Assembly (NCBI RefSeq): GCF_001544575.2
Contig: NZ_FCNY02000003.1
Span: forward strand, 186,001 to 250,000
Length of the DNA: 64,000 nt
Source of the DNA: Caballeronia cordobensis
GTDB lineage: Bacteria > Pseudomonadota > Gammaproteobacteria > Burkholderiales > Burkholderiaceae
Direction of reading: 5' to 3'
Shown: piece after piece, positions 7,878-14,991 of the stretch
How the letters are laid out: each line of letters starts with the position of its first letter
Position numbering within the stretch: the stretch's first letter is position 1
Position numbers and translations under genes: made by a program
The notes under the pieces: generated by a model
What the model was told of the DNA's origin: nothing
Databases searched by the model: none
What the model saw: only the letters and a program-made list of their open reading frames with translations

Positions 7878-9274
7878 CGCTCCGCCGTCACCGCTTCCGT
7901 CTCCCGCGCTCGCGCCGCCGCGTGTTCTTCGGCGCGCCAGCGCTGCCGCGAGCGGTACATCGTTGCCACCGCGATGCGCGCCATCTTCACCCAGCCCGAG
8001 TGACGCGGGTCCGCGAGCATGCTGAGCGCGCGCGCATAGTCGAGCGTGAGGCCCGGCGTCCAGGCCATCGTCGCGGCGCGTTTTCTTACCTGCGCCGCGA
8101 CCCATAACTCGGGCGTCGTCATGATGCGCACGAGCGGTTTCCAGCCGCCGCCCTTGCCCCACGCGCGCGCGGATGCGCCTTCGATCGCCGCTTCCAGCGC
8201 TCGCGCGACGGAGCTCGAACAATTGCGATACGTGAGGTTGTAGGTCGCATCGCGACGATATTCCTCCCAGAAGCGCTTGAGCCGCGCGGGATCGTAATTG
8301 CGGATGCGCACCTGCTGCGTCGACGGGCACCATGCCTGCGATTCCGTCGCATAGTCGGGCTGAAAGAGGCCGGGCACGTCGTTGTCGCGGGTGGCGCGCA
8401 GCGTGCGGGCGAACTCGTTGGGCGAACGGTCGATCTCCACCGCCGGATACAGGCTGATATACACGCCTTCGGGCGTCTCCAGCGCCGCGTGGCCGGTCGA
8501 GATCGTGCCGTTCCTGTCGATGGCGGCAATGTAACGATCGACGATCAACTGCCGCCGCGGCTGCGACTTCGCTGTGCCGAGCGGCGTCCAGACATGCACC
8601 GTCAACGCGGCTTCGTCGGGCGCGGGCGGGCCGTCCCATATCGCGCCGGCGAAGGGCGATTCCGCGGGCTTCGTCTCTTCCTGCACCGCCGCATCCGGCA
8701 CGCCCTCGACGGCCGGATTCGCCGCCATGCGCCGCACGCGCGCGGCGAGCAGGATCATGTTCCAGCCGCCGAAGAAGAGCCCGAACGCGACGCAGTACGC
8801 AACCGTGCCCGCGTAATGATCCGGATACGGCTGATAGAAGAAGATCGCGATGGCGATTTCGAGGATGCCGCCCGCGGTCGCGAGCCGCCATTTGCGATAG
8901 CGCACCACGCGCGCCGCGACGATCTGCAACGCGCCATCGACCAGAAACAGCGTGCCGAAGATGAGCGACAGCACGAAGTTGCCGTGCTCGCCGCCAAACA
9001 GCACGAGCAGCGCGGACAGACAGAACGTCGCGCCTTTCACGTAGCGCAGCTTGCGCTGTCCGCCCATGCCGGTCCACGCGACGGCCAGCGTGGCGAGCCC
9101 TTCGAGCAGCATCATCAGCGCGAAGGGAATGATCGGGAAGTAGAGCGAGCCGTCGAGCGCGTCGATGAAGATGACCGCGCCGAGCGCGATGCTGAGCAGC
9201 CCGAGCGTCATCACCGCGCGCCAGCGGGTGCGCAGATAGTCGACGCCCAGGAGAATCATCACGAGACGAACCAT
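7865..9274 (-). CDS. HdeD/DUF308 membrane domain fused to a permuted NlpC/P60-like domain
   Basis: 469 residues from the ATG at 9272-9274, chosen because CGGAGGAAACG sits just upstream; an earlier in-frame start at 9325 lacks this. Residues ~15-180 carry six hydrophobic segments (WRAVMTLGLLSIALGAVIF, PFALMMLLEGLATLAVAW, LSLIFGTLFLVDGALQIV and others) like HdeD acid-resistance membrane proteins. After a linker, residues ~220-470 contain His262 (STGHAALETPEGVYISLYP) and Cys352 (TYNLTYRNCSSSVARALE), the His-then-Cys order of circularly permuted NlpC/P60 (YiiX/LRAT-like) cysteine hydrolases. I infer a membrane-anchored thiol hydrolase or acyltransferase; its substrate is unknown. Convergent with the NYN gene. 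Confidence 0.75.
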   Translation of the reverse strand: MVRLVMILLGVDYLRTRWRAVMTLGLLSIALGAVIFIDALDGSLYFPIIPFALMMLLEGLATLAVAWTGMGGQRKLRYVKGATFCLSALLVLFGGEHGNFVLSLIFGTLFLVDGALQIVAARVVRYRKWRLATAGGILEIAIAIFFYQPYPDHYAGTVAYCVAFGLFFGGWNMILLAARVRRMAANPAVEGVPDAAVQEETKPAESPFAGAIWDGPPAPDEAALTVHVWTPLGTAKSQPRRQLIVDRYIAAIDRNGTISTGHAALETPEGVYISLYPAVEIDRSPNEFARTLRATRDNDVPGLFQPDYATESQAWCPSTQQVRIRNYDPARLKRFWEEYRRDATYNLTYRNCSSSVARALEAAIEGASARAWGKGGGWKPLVRIMTTPELWVAAQVRKRAATMAWTPGLTLDYARALSMLADPRHSGWVKMARIAVATMYRSRQRWRAEEHAAARARETEAVTAERRPG

Positions 9275-9399
9275 CGTTTCCTCCGTTTCATCGTTCGATG
9301 CCTTGTGCGGGACACGCTCGGTCACACACTATATAAGGCTTTCGACGACGAAGCGGCAAGCTCCACGGTTCGTTCGCAACCCATTGCACAGACGAATGC

Positions 9400-9430
9400 G
9401 CGCGGCGGCCCGATGCGACGGCCGCCGCGC
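9400..9430 (-). terminator. Strong GC hairpin after the alpha/beta hydrolase gene
   Basis: An 11-bp perfect stem, GCGCGGCGGCC and GGCCGCCGCGC, with a 9-base loop, begins about 19 bp past the stop codon of the minus-strand hydrolase. No T-run follows on the minus strand, so termination is plausible rather than certain. Confidence 0.5.
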
Positions 9431-9448
9431 ATGCTGCGCTTACTGCGC

Positions 9449-10252
9449 TTACTGCACCGCGTGCTTCGCGGCGTCTTCGATCACGGCCGCGACCTGCTTC
9501 GGCTGCGATTCATACACGGAATGGCTCGCGCCGGGGATGACCGTCGTGTGACTGTGCGCGCGCTCGTAGTACCAGCGTTCCAGATCCGGATTGATGATCT
9601 TGTCGCCGCCCGCGACGATGCCCCAGCTCGGCTTCGAGGTCCATGCCGCGGCCGTCAGCGGCGTCGTGAAGACTTGCGCCGCCGTCAGGATTTGCGAATG
9701 CGACTCGAACTGCGCCTGCCTGAGCGGCAGATCCGCGGCGAAATCCTTCGGGAACACTGCCGGGTTCAGGTACGTATAGCCATCGGCGGTTTTTTCCACG
9801 GCGTTCGTCTGCTTCGCGAGAAAGCTGGGCGTTTTCTTGCCGAGCGCGCCTTCGTCTTCGCCCACGTTCGGCGCATGCGCCGCGACATAGACGAGCCCCG
9901 CGACCTTCGGATGAACCCCGGCTTGCGTGATGACCGAGCCGCCGTAACTGTGACCGACCAGAATCGTCGGTCCGTTTTGCAGGTCGAGCACGCGCGTGGT
10001 CGCGGCGACATCGCCTTCGAACGAGGTCAGGGGTTCCTGAACCATCGTCACGTGGTAGCCGTCTTTCGTGAGGATGTCGTAGACCGGTTTCCATCCCGAG
10101 CCATCGACCCACGCGCCGTGAACGAGCACGATGTTCCTGACGGGCGCATGCGTGGCGGCGGCGGGGGCGGCGTCCTGAGCCATCGCGACGTTCGATCCGA
10201 ATACACCGGCCGACAGCGCCAGCACCGAGGCTGCTTGCAAGATTCGCTTCAT
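9449..10252 (-). CDS. Secreted alpha/beta fold hydrolase
   Basis: 267 residues with a Sec signal peptide (MKRILQAASVLALSAGVFGS, cleavage after AMA). The mature part is an alpha/beta hydrolase: oxyanion-hole motif LVHGAWVDGSGW, nucleophile elbow GHSYGG with Ser102, and a C-terminal catalytic His in PGASHSVYES. It belongs to the esterase group related to salicylate esterase/EstC-like enzymes, usually cytosolic, so export is a notable variation. GGAG precedes the ATG. It begins 28 bp after the stop of the DUF4148 gene on the same strand, so the two form a likely two-gene operon of exported proteins. The ester substrate is unknown. Confidence 0.87.
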   Translation of the reverse strand: MKRILQAASVLALSAGVFGSNVAMAQDAAPAAATHAPVRNIVLVHGAWVDGSGWKPVYDILTKDGYHVTMVQEPLTSFEGDVAATTRVLDLQNGPTILVGHSYGGSVITQAGVHPKVAGLVYVAAHAPNVGEDEGALGKKTPSFLAKQTNAVEKTADGYTYLNPAVFPKDFAADLPLRQAQFESHSQILTAAQVFTTPLTAAAWTSKPSWGIVAGGDKIINPDLERWYYERAHSHTTVIPGASHSVYESQPKQVAAVIEDAAKHAVQ

Positions 10253-10280
10253 GAAAAACTCCGCTTTGGCGTATGAGGGA

Positions 10281-10631
10281 TCAGCTGCCGAAATACGGCT
10301 GGCAGAAGTCGACCGGACCGACGCACGCGTTCTTCATCGCGGCCTGCTTTGATCCGCCCGACTTGCCCGATGCGCTCGTGCCCGCCAGCGTGCCGCCGTA
10401 ACCTTGCGGGGCGTCGGCATGTTGCGCGGCGACCTTGGCTTCGGCTTTCTGGATGTCGGCGGGATAGTACGGATCGCTCGCGACGGCCGGGTTATAGCCC
10501 GCTTTTTCGACAGCGACGAGATCGGCGCGGACCTGTGCGCGGGTGACGGGGCCGTTCGATTGTGCGAAAGCGAGTGCGGGTGCAGCGAGCGAAGCGGCGA
10601 CGAGGGTGAGGCTGACGAGGTACTTTTTCAT
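10281..10631 (-). CDS. DUF4148 domain-containing small secreted protein
   Basis: 116 residues from the ATG at 10629-10631, preceded by AGGAG; a longer frame to 10748 lacks a signal peptide at its start. Signal peptide MKKYLVSLTLVAASLAAPAL ends at AFAQ, followed by the DUF4148 core VTRAQVRADLVAVEKAGYNP. The C-terminus adds CVGPVDFCQPYFGS with two cysteines, perhaps a disulfide. It is the first gene of a unit with the secreted hydrolase and is a paralogue of the protein at 2542-2850. Confidence 0.9.
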   Translation of the reverse strand: MKKYLVSLTLVAASLAAPALAFAQSNGPVTRAQVRADLVAVEKAGYNPAVASDPYYPADIQKAEAKVAAQHADAPQGYGGTLAGTSASGKSGGSKQAAMKNACVGPVDFCQPYFGS

Positions 10632-11154
10632 GATCGAACTCCTGGTGGATGGTGAACGCCAATTAATCAGGGATGCGAATAAAACGCTGCTATTCGATAT
10701 CCTTTTCAAGGCCGTTGGTCTCTGCTTGTGTCTCGACCTTGACGACACTTTATCGGCCGCAACGCGCTTCGACTACACCTACGAAGGAGCGGAACTTCAC
10801 CAACCAACGGCGCTTCGGATAAACGTTCGCATGGCTTTGCGCAGATGACCTGATCGCGCGGATGCTTCGCATGCTGCGCGCGGATGAGCGCGCTCACCCG
10901 CACGGCTTAGGCACTCATACGAAGGTGTTATAGGCGTGACCAGGCCTGTTTCCCCGCCGCCGCGCGCGCCGGCTTCGCGCCCCGCTGGATGCGCCCCGCG
11001 AATCAAACCTTGATATAGGTTGACTCAACCTTTAGGCGGTGTCGTCAACCGTATGTACGGCTAGGCGTGCGTTTTACGTTTGATTAACTTGGAGTCGTCG
11101 CGATGCCGCTCTCCGATCGGCCGCAAAAGCTTCTGTTATCGAACGGACCACTCC
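10632..11154. promoter_or_regulatory. Divergent 523-bp gene-free region with clustered inverted repeats
   Basis: Lies between the DUF4148 gene (minus) and the AraC-family gene (plus). No credible gene is present; the short frames in it have no support. At 11006-11030 there are overlapping half-sites: AACCT-N6-AGGTT (11006-11021) and the palindrome GGTTGACTCAACC (11018-11030). A further short palindrome CGTATGTACG lies at 11050-11059. The group sits 95-150 bp before the AraC-family start and looks like an operator, possibly autoregulatory. Confidence 0.5.
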
Positions 11155-12099
11155 ATGACGCTCACTTTGCTTTCGCCTCCGCAGACGCCGGCGCGTTCGC
11201 CATTGATCCAGCTCGAAGACCGATGGCGTCATCCGGGCCTGTCCTCGCATTCGCCCACCACCACCGACGCCGGCAAGATAGCCTTGACGCGCTGGCTGCA
11301 CCACGGTGAAGCACCGCTCGAAGCATCCAATGATGGTTGCGGCACGTTTCATTGCATCAGCCTGAATCTGAAGTGCGCGTCGCTGATGTTTCATCACGCG
11401 GGCCGCAAGCTGGTTCATGGCCGAGTGCCCGCCGGCGTCGTACAGATCACCGCGCCCGGAACGCGCGTGAGCGCGCGCTTCGAATCGGCGATGGACGTGC
11501 TGCATCTGTTCGTGCCGCAGCAGGTCTTGGCCGAATGTCATGACGATCTCTTTCACCGACGGCATGCGGGCGATATCGTCCTCGACGATCCGAAGCTGAT
11601 TCGCGATCCCGCGCTCGAACGTCTCGGTCAGGCGCTTGCCGTGTGCAAGACCGAGGGCGCGGCGCTCGGCAGCCTGTTCATCGACAGCATGAGTCTCGCG
11701 ATCGTGTCGCGGCTCGTCGCGCGGCATTTCTCGACGCCGGTGGCGCGCGGGCGCGAACCCTCCGCGTTGCCGCAATGGCGCATCAACCGCGTATCCGAAT
11801 TCGTCGATGCGCATCTTGCCGAGAACATCAGCCTCGCGGATATCGCGGCCAGCACGGGACTCACGCGCATGCATTTCGCCGCGCAATTCCGCCGCGCAAC
11901 GGGCATGCGGCCGCACGAATACTTGCTGCAAAAGCGCATCGAGCGCGCGCAGGAACTGCTGCGCACATCGAAGCACAGCATGCTCGACGTCGCGCTTGGC
12001 TGCGGATTCCGCTCGCAGGCGCACTTCACGACTGTTTTCAAGCGCCTCGTCGGCGCCACGCCCAAGCACTGGCAGACGATCACGCTCGACGCCGCGTGA
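11155..12099 (+). CDS. AraC family transcriptional regulator
   Basis: About 314 residues from the ATG at 11155; a TTG at 11080 would add 25 residues, and no strong ribosome site settles the choice. The C-terminal ~100 residues hold two helix-turn-helix motifs: ISLADIAASTGLTRMHFAAQ and MLDVALGCGFRSQAHFTTVF followed by the family signature FKRLVGATPKHW. The N-terminal 200 residues are the ligand/dimerisation part with the FHCISLNLKCASLMFHHAGR cupin-like segment common in Burkholderia AraC proteins. It is followed at 39 bp by the DUF3331 gene, likely co-transcribed. The inducer is unknown. Confidence 0.9.
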   Translation: MTLTLLSPPQTPARSPLIQLEDRWRHPGLSSHSPTTTDAGKIALTRWLHHGEAPLEASNDGCGTFHCISLNLKCASLMFHHAGRKLVHGRVPAGVVQITAPGTRVSARFESAMDVLHLFVPQQVLAECHDDLFHRRHAGDIVLDDPKLIRDPALERLGQALAVCKTEGAALGSLFIDSMSLAIVSRLVARHFSTPVARGREPSALPQWRINRVSEFVDAHLAENISLADIAASTGLTRMHFAAQFRRATGMRPHEYLLQKRIERAQELLRTSKHSMLDVALGCGFRSQAHFTTVFKRLVGATPKHWQTITLDAA

Positions 12100-12138
12100 G
12101 CGGACCCCTTCACGTAACTCTTCGATAAGGAGCCGAAC

Positions 12139-12513
12139 ATGGCTGACGCTGCAATCGCCCTCGATCCGTGGGCGCAAACGATCTTCCGGTTGACGTCGCT
12201 GAACGATGGCGTGAATGTCGAAGCCCCGTCGCGCAGGCGTCCTTTCGCGCAACCGCATGACAGCCGCGTCGCGGTGAAGCTGATCGAGCGTCCTTCGACG
12301 ACGACGGTGACGATCGAATGGCGCGACTCGACGCGCTGCTGTTATGGCGATCAGGTATGGCGCGCGATGCGGGCGCGCACGGCCGGCGTCTGCGCGATGA
12401 GCGGCGGCGCGATCGCACCCGGCGATCACGTGTATGCGCCGAATCCGCGGCCGGTGCCGGGCAACATGGGTGCGATGATCCTGGCCTCGGTGCTCGATCA
12501 GACGCCGCTATGA
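12139..12513 (+). CDS. DUF3331 domain-containing protein
   Basis: 124 residues. The core VTIEWRDSTRCCYGDQVWR followed by ARTAGVCAMSGGAIAPGDHVY matches DUF3331, a family largely confined to Burkholderiaceae with no known function. The CC and C...C pattern (cysteines in RCCYG and GVCAMSG) suggests a small metal or redox site, as inference. AAGGAG lies 8 bases before the ATG. It follows the AraC-type regulator by 39 bp and is closed by a strong terminator. Confidence 0.85.
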   Translation: MADAAIALDPWAQTIFRLTSLNDGVNVEAPSRRRPFAQPHDSRVAVKLIERPSTTTVTIEWRDSTRCCYGDQVWRAMRARTAGVCAMSGGAIAPGDHVYAPNPRPVPGNMGAMILASVLDQTPL

Positions 12514-12535
12514 GACGCGTGCGCCGCCGCGAACG

Positions 12536-12568
12536 AAAAAAACCGCCTGCGTGAGGCGGTTTTTTTTG
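12536..12568. terminator. Bidirectional rho-independent terminator
   Basis: A-run, then CCGCCT, loop GCGTG, AGGCGG, then an eight-T run: a classical terminator with flanking A and T tracts, so it works on both strands. It separates the DUF3331 gene (ends 12513) from the convergent cioB gene (ends 12584). Confidence 0.93.
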
Positions 12569-12583
12569 CGTCGTCGGGTTCGA

Positions 12584-13573
12584 TCAGTCGCCCGCGTGCG
12601 CGCTGCCGGTGAGTTTGCCGCGGAAGATGTGGTACTGGTAGAGGTTGTAGCCGATCATCACGGGAAACACGAGACCGATGCCGATGAGCATGAACGCGAG
12701 CGTCGGCGCATCGGAGGCGGCTTCGAGAATGCCGAGCTTGCCCGGAATGAAATCCGGGAAGAGGCTGATCGCGAGCCCCGCGAACGACAGCACGAAGAGC
12801 GCCACCGATGCTCGAAACGGCCCGTTCGCGCTGCCGAGATAGAGCGACGCCACGATGAACGCGAACGCGACGACGGATGCGAACCCGAGCACGAAGAGCA
12901 CATGCATGACGGCCGGATGCGTCCAGCGCCCGTGGCCGATATCGCTGGCGGACCAGGTTGCGAGCGTGAGCAGCGCGGCGGCGGCGACGGTGAAGAGCGC
13001 GCTCAGCAACGCGATGCGCCGCGCCCATTGCTCGACCGTGCCCGACGTCTTCTTGACGAGATAAGTCGAGCCGAGCAGGCAATATCCCGCGACGACGCCG
13101 ATCGCCGTCACCGCAATGAAAATCGATGCGGCCATGCCCGGCGCGAGCCCGGTGATCACCTTGCCGAGCACGACGCCTTGCGCAAGCGCCGCGATCAGGC
13201 TGCCGATGCCGAACACCTTGTCCCACAGCGGCCCGTGCTCCACGCTATGGCGGAATTCGATCGCCGCGCCGCGCATGATCAACCCGGCGATGAGCGCCAT
13301 GACGGGCAAATACAAATGCTCCATCAGAAGCGCATAAGCGGTGGGAAACGCGCCGAACAGCGCGCCGCCGAGCACGACGAGCCACGTTTCGTTCGCGTCC
13401 CATACATGCCCGATCGACTGGGCCATCACGTCGCGGTCCGACGACTTGCGGCGAAAGAGCGTGAGAATGCCGACGCCGAGATCGAAGCCGTCGGTGACGA
13501 CATAGAACACCAGCATCAGGCCGATCAGGCCGAACCAGGTGTCGGCGAGCATCGTATGAACAGCGCTATCCAT
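12584..13573 (-). CDS. cioB: Cytochrome bd-type (cyanide-insensitive) ubiquinol oxidase subunit II
   Basis: 329 residues, mostly hydrophobic helices, starting with FGLIGLMLVFYVVTDGFDLG, the TDGFDLG motif diagnostic of CydB/CioB. WDANETWLVVLGGALFGAFPTAY is also conserved in the family. With subunit I it forms the heme bd quinol oxidase in the inner membrane, reducing oxygen to water with high affinity and resistance to cyanide. It starts 17 bp after the stop of cioA. No CydX-like small gene follows before the terminator. Cio naming rather than Cyd is inferred from the short subunit I. Confidence 0.93.
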   Translation of the reverse strand: MDSAVHTMLADTWFGLIGLMLVFYVVTDGFDLGVGILTLFRRKSSDRDVMAQSIGHVWDANETWLVVLGGALFGAFPTAYALLMEHLYLPVMALIAGLIMRGAAIEFRHSVEHGPLWDKVFGIGSLIAALAQGVVLGKVITGLAPGMAASIFIAVTAIGVVAGYCLLGSTYLVKKTSGTVEQWARRIALLSALFTVAAAALLTLATWSASDIGHGRWTHPAVMHVLFVLGFASVVAFAFIVASLYLGSANGPFRASVALFVLSFAGLAISLFPDFIPGKLGILEAASDAPTLAFMLIGIGLVFPVMIGYNLYQYHIFRGKLTGSAHAGD

Positions 13574-13590
13574 GAGTTGAGCTCCAGAGT

Positions 13591-14991
13591 TCAGTAACCG
13601 GCGATGGTGTTCGCCGCCTTGGTCCGGCCGGCGGCAGTGTCAGGCGGCGCGATGGTCAGATCCGGTCCGTTGCGCAGCCAGCGCCGCGCGAGCACGAAGA
13701 AGGTGACGAGCAGCACGGCATAGAACGCGACGAACATCGCCATGCTGAGCGAGACGGACGAGGCAGGGATGGTCGAAACCGCATCGCGCGTGCGCAGCAG
13801 ACCGTAGACGACCCACGGCTGACGTCCCACTTCACGCACGATCCAGCCCGCCTCGACGGCGACATACGGCAGGGGAATGCAGAGCACCCATGCGAGCAGC
13901 AGTTTGCGTTGCGCGAGCAGCGCCGAGAGACTGCCGCGCGTTCTCCTGAGCGCATAAGCGGTCCAGAACGCGAGCAGCATGAATGCGAAGCCGATGCCCG
14001 CCATCACGCGGAATGCGTAATAGAGCAGCGGGATCGCGGGCGGCTGATCGTCGCGGCTGAAGTCCGCGAGGCCTTTGACCTGTCCATGCAGCGTATGCGT
14101 GCCGAGCACGCTCAGCATGCCGGGCACTTCGATGGACCAGTCGTTGCGTTGCGCGGTCTGGTTGGGCCACGCCAGCAGCGACCACGACGCGCCCGTGCCC
14201 GGCGCGTTCGTCGTCCAGTGTCCTTCGATCGCGGCGCCTTTCGCGGGTTGCGTTTCGAACACGCTCACGCCGCTCGAATCGCCGAGCCAGACCTGCAAGG
14301 GCGCGACGAACACGAGCACCAGCAACGCGAGGCGGAACGAGCGCACAAAGAACTCGGGATGACGCCGCCGATACAGATTCCACGCGGAGATGCCGGCGAT
14401 GACGAACATGCCCGTTTCGATTGCCGCGACCCACATGTGCGAAACGCCCCACACCATGTCGGGATTGAAGATGGCCGCGACGTAGTCCGTCACGACGATC
14501 TTGCCGTCGACGACCGCATAACCCGCCGGCGTCTGCATCCACGAGTTCGCGACCATGATCCAGAATGCGGAAATGCTGGAGCCGAGCGCGACCATCGATG
14601 TGGCGAACAGATGCACGCCGCGCGACACGCGCCCCCATCCGAGCAGCATCACGCCGACGAAGCCCGCTTCGAGCATGAAGGCCATCGCGCCCTCGAAGCC
14701 GAGAATATTGCCGATGAACTGGCCGCTGTACTGCGAAAAGCCCGCCCAGTTGGTGCCGAACTGAAACTCCATCGGAATGCCGCTCACGACGCCGACCGCG
14801 AAGTTCAGGACCAGCAGCTTGCTCCAGAAGCGCGCATGCCGGTAGTACGCGACATCGCCGGTGCGAAGCCACAGCACTTCGACGAGCACGAGAAACGCGG
14901 ACAGACTGATCGTCAGAATGGGCCAGAGGATGTGAAAGATCGCGGTCATCGCAAACTGCGCGCGCGACAGGTCGAGTACGTGCTCAAGCAT
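13591..14991 (-). CDS. cioA: Cytochrome bd-type (cyanide-insensitive) ubiquinol oxidase subunit I
   Basis: 466 residues with the family landmarks: LSRAQFAMTAIFHILWP with the heme b595 His, VSHMWVAAIETGMF with a heme b558 His, FRVMAGIGF with the axial Met, and REVGRQPWVVYG, the GRQPW motif. The length, shorter than E. coli CydA, indicates the short Q-loop subclass that includes cyanide-insensitive CIO oxidases. It overlaps the stop of the upstream ydeP-like gene by 8 bp, so the oxidase is translationally tied to the molybdopterin enzyme. Confidence 0.94.
   Translation of the reverse strand: MLEHVLDLSRAQFAMTAIFHILWPILTISLSAFLVLVEVLWLRTGDVAYYRHARFWSKLLVLNFAVGVVSGIPMEFQFGTNWAGFSQYSGQFIGNILGFEGAMAFMLEAGFVGVMLLGWGRVSRGVHLFATSMVALGSSISAFWIMVANSWMQTPAGYAVVDGKIVVTDYVAAIFNPDMVWGVSHMWVAAIETGMFVIAGISAWNLYRRRHPEFFVRSFRLALLVLVFVAPLQVWLGDSSGVSVFETQPAKGAAIEGHWTTNAPGTGASWSLLAWPNQTAQRNDWSIEVPGMLSVLGTHTLHGQVKGLADFSRDDQPPAIPLLYYAFRVMAGIGFAFMLLAFWTAYALRRTRGSLSALLAQRKLLLAWVLCIPLPYVAVEAGWIVREVGRQPWVVYGLLRTRDAVSTIPASSVSLSMAMFVAFYAVLLVTFFVLARRWLRNGPDLTIAPPDTAAGRTKAANTIAGY

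Noticed and set aside
8489..10276. A 595-residue plus-strand frame over the HdeD fusion and the secreted hydrolase
   Set aside because: It covers two well-supported minus-strand genes and the 174-bp gap with a GC hairpin; product is Arg-rich low complexity.
11103..11309. Small frame starting with ATG at 11103 after GGAG, ahead of the AraC gene
   Set aside because: It overlaps the AraC N-terminal region in another frame and has no recognisable product; a leader-peptide role is possible but unsupported.
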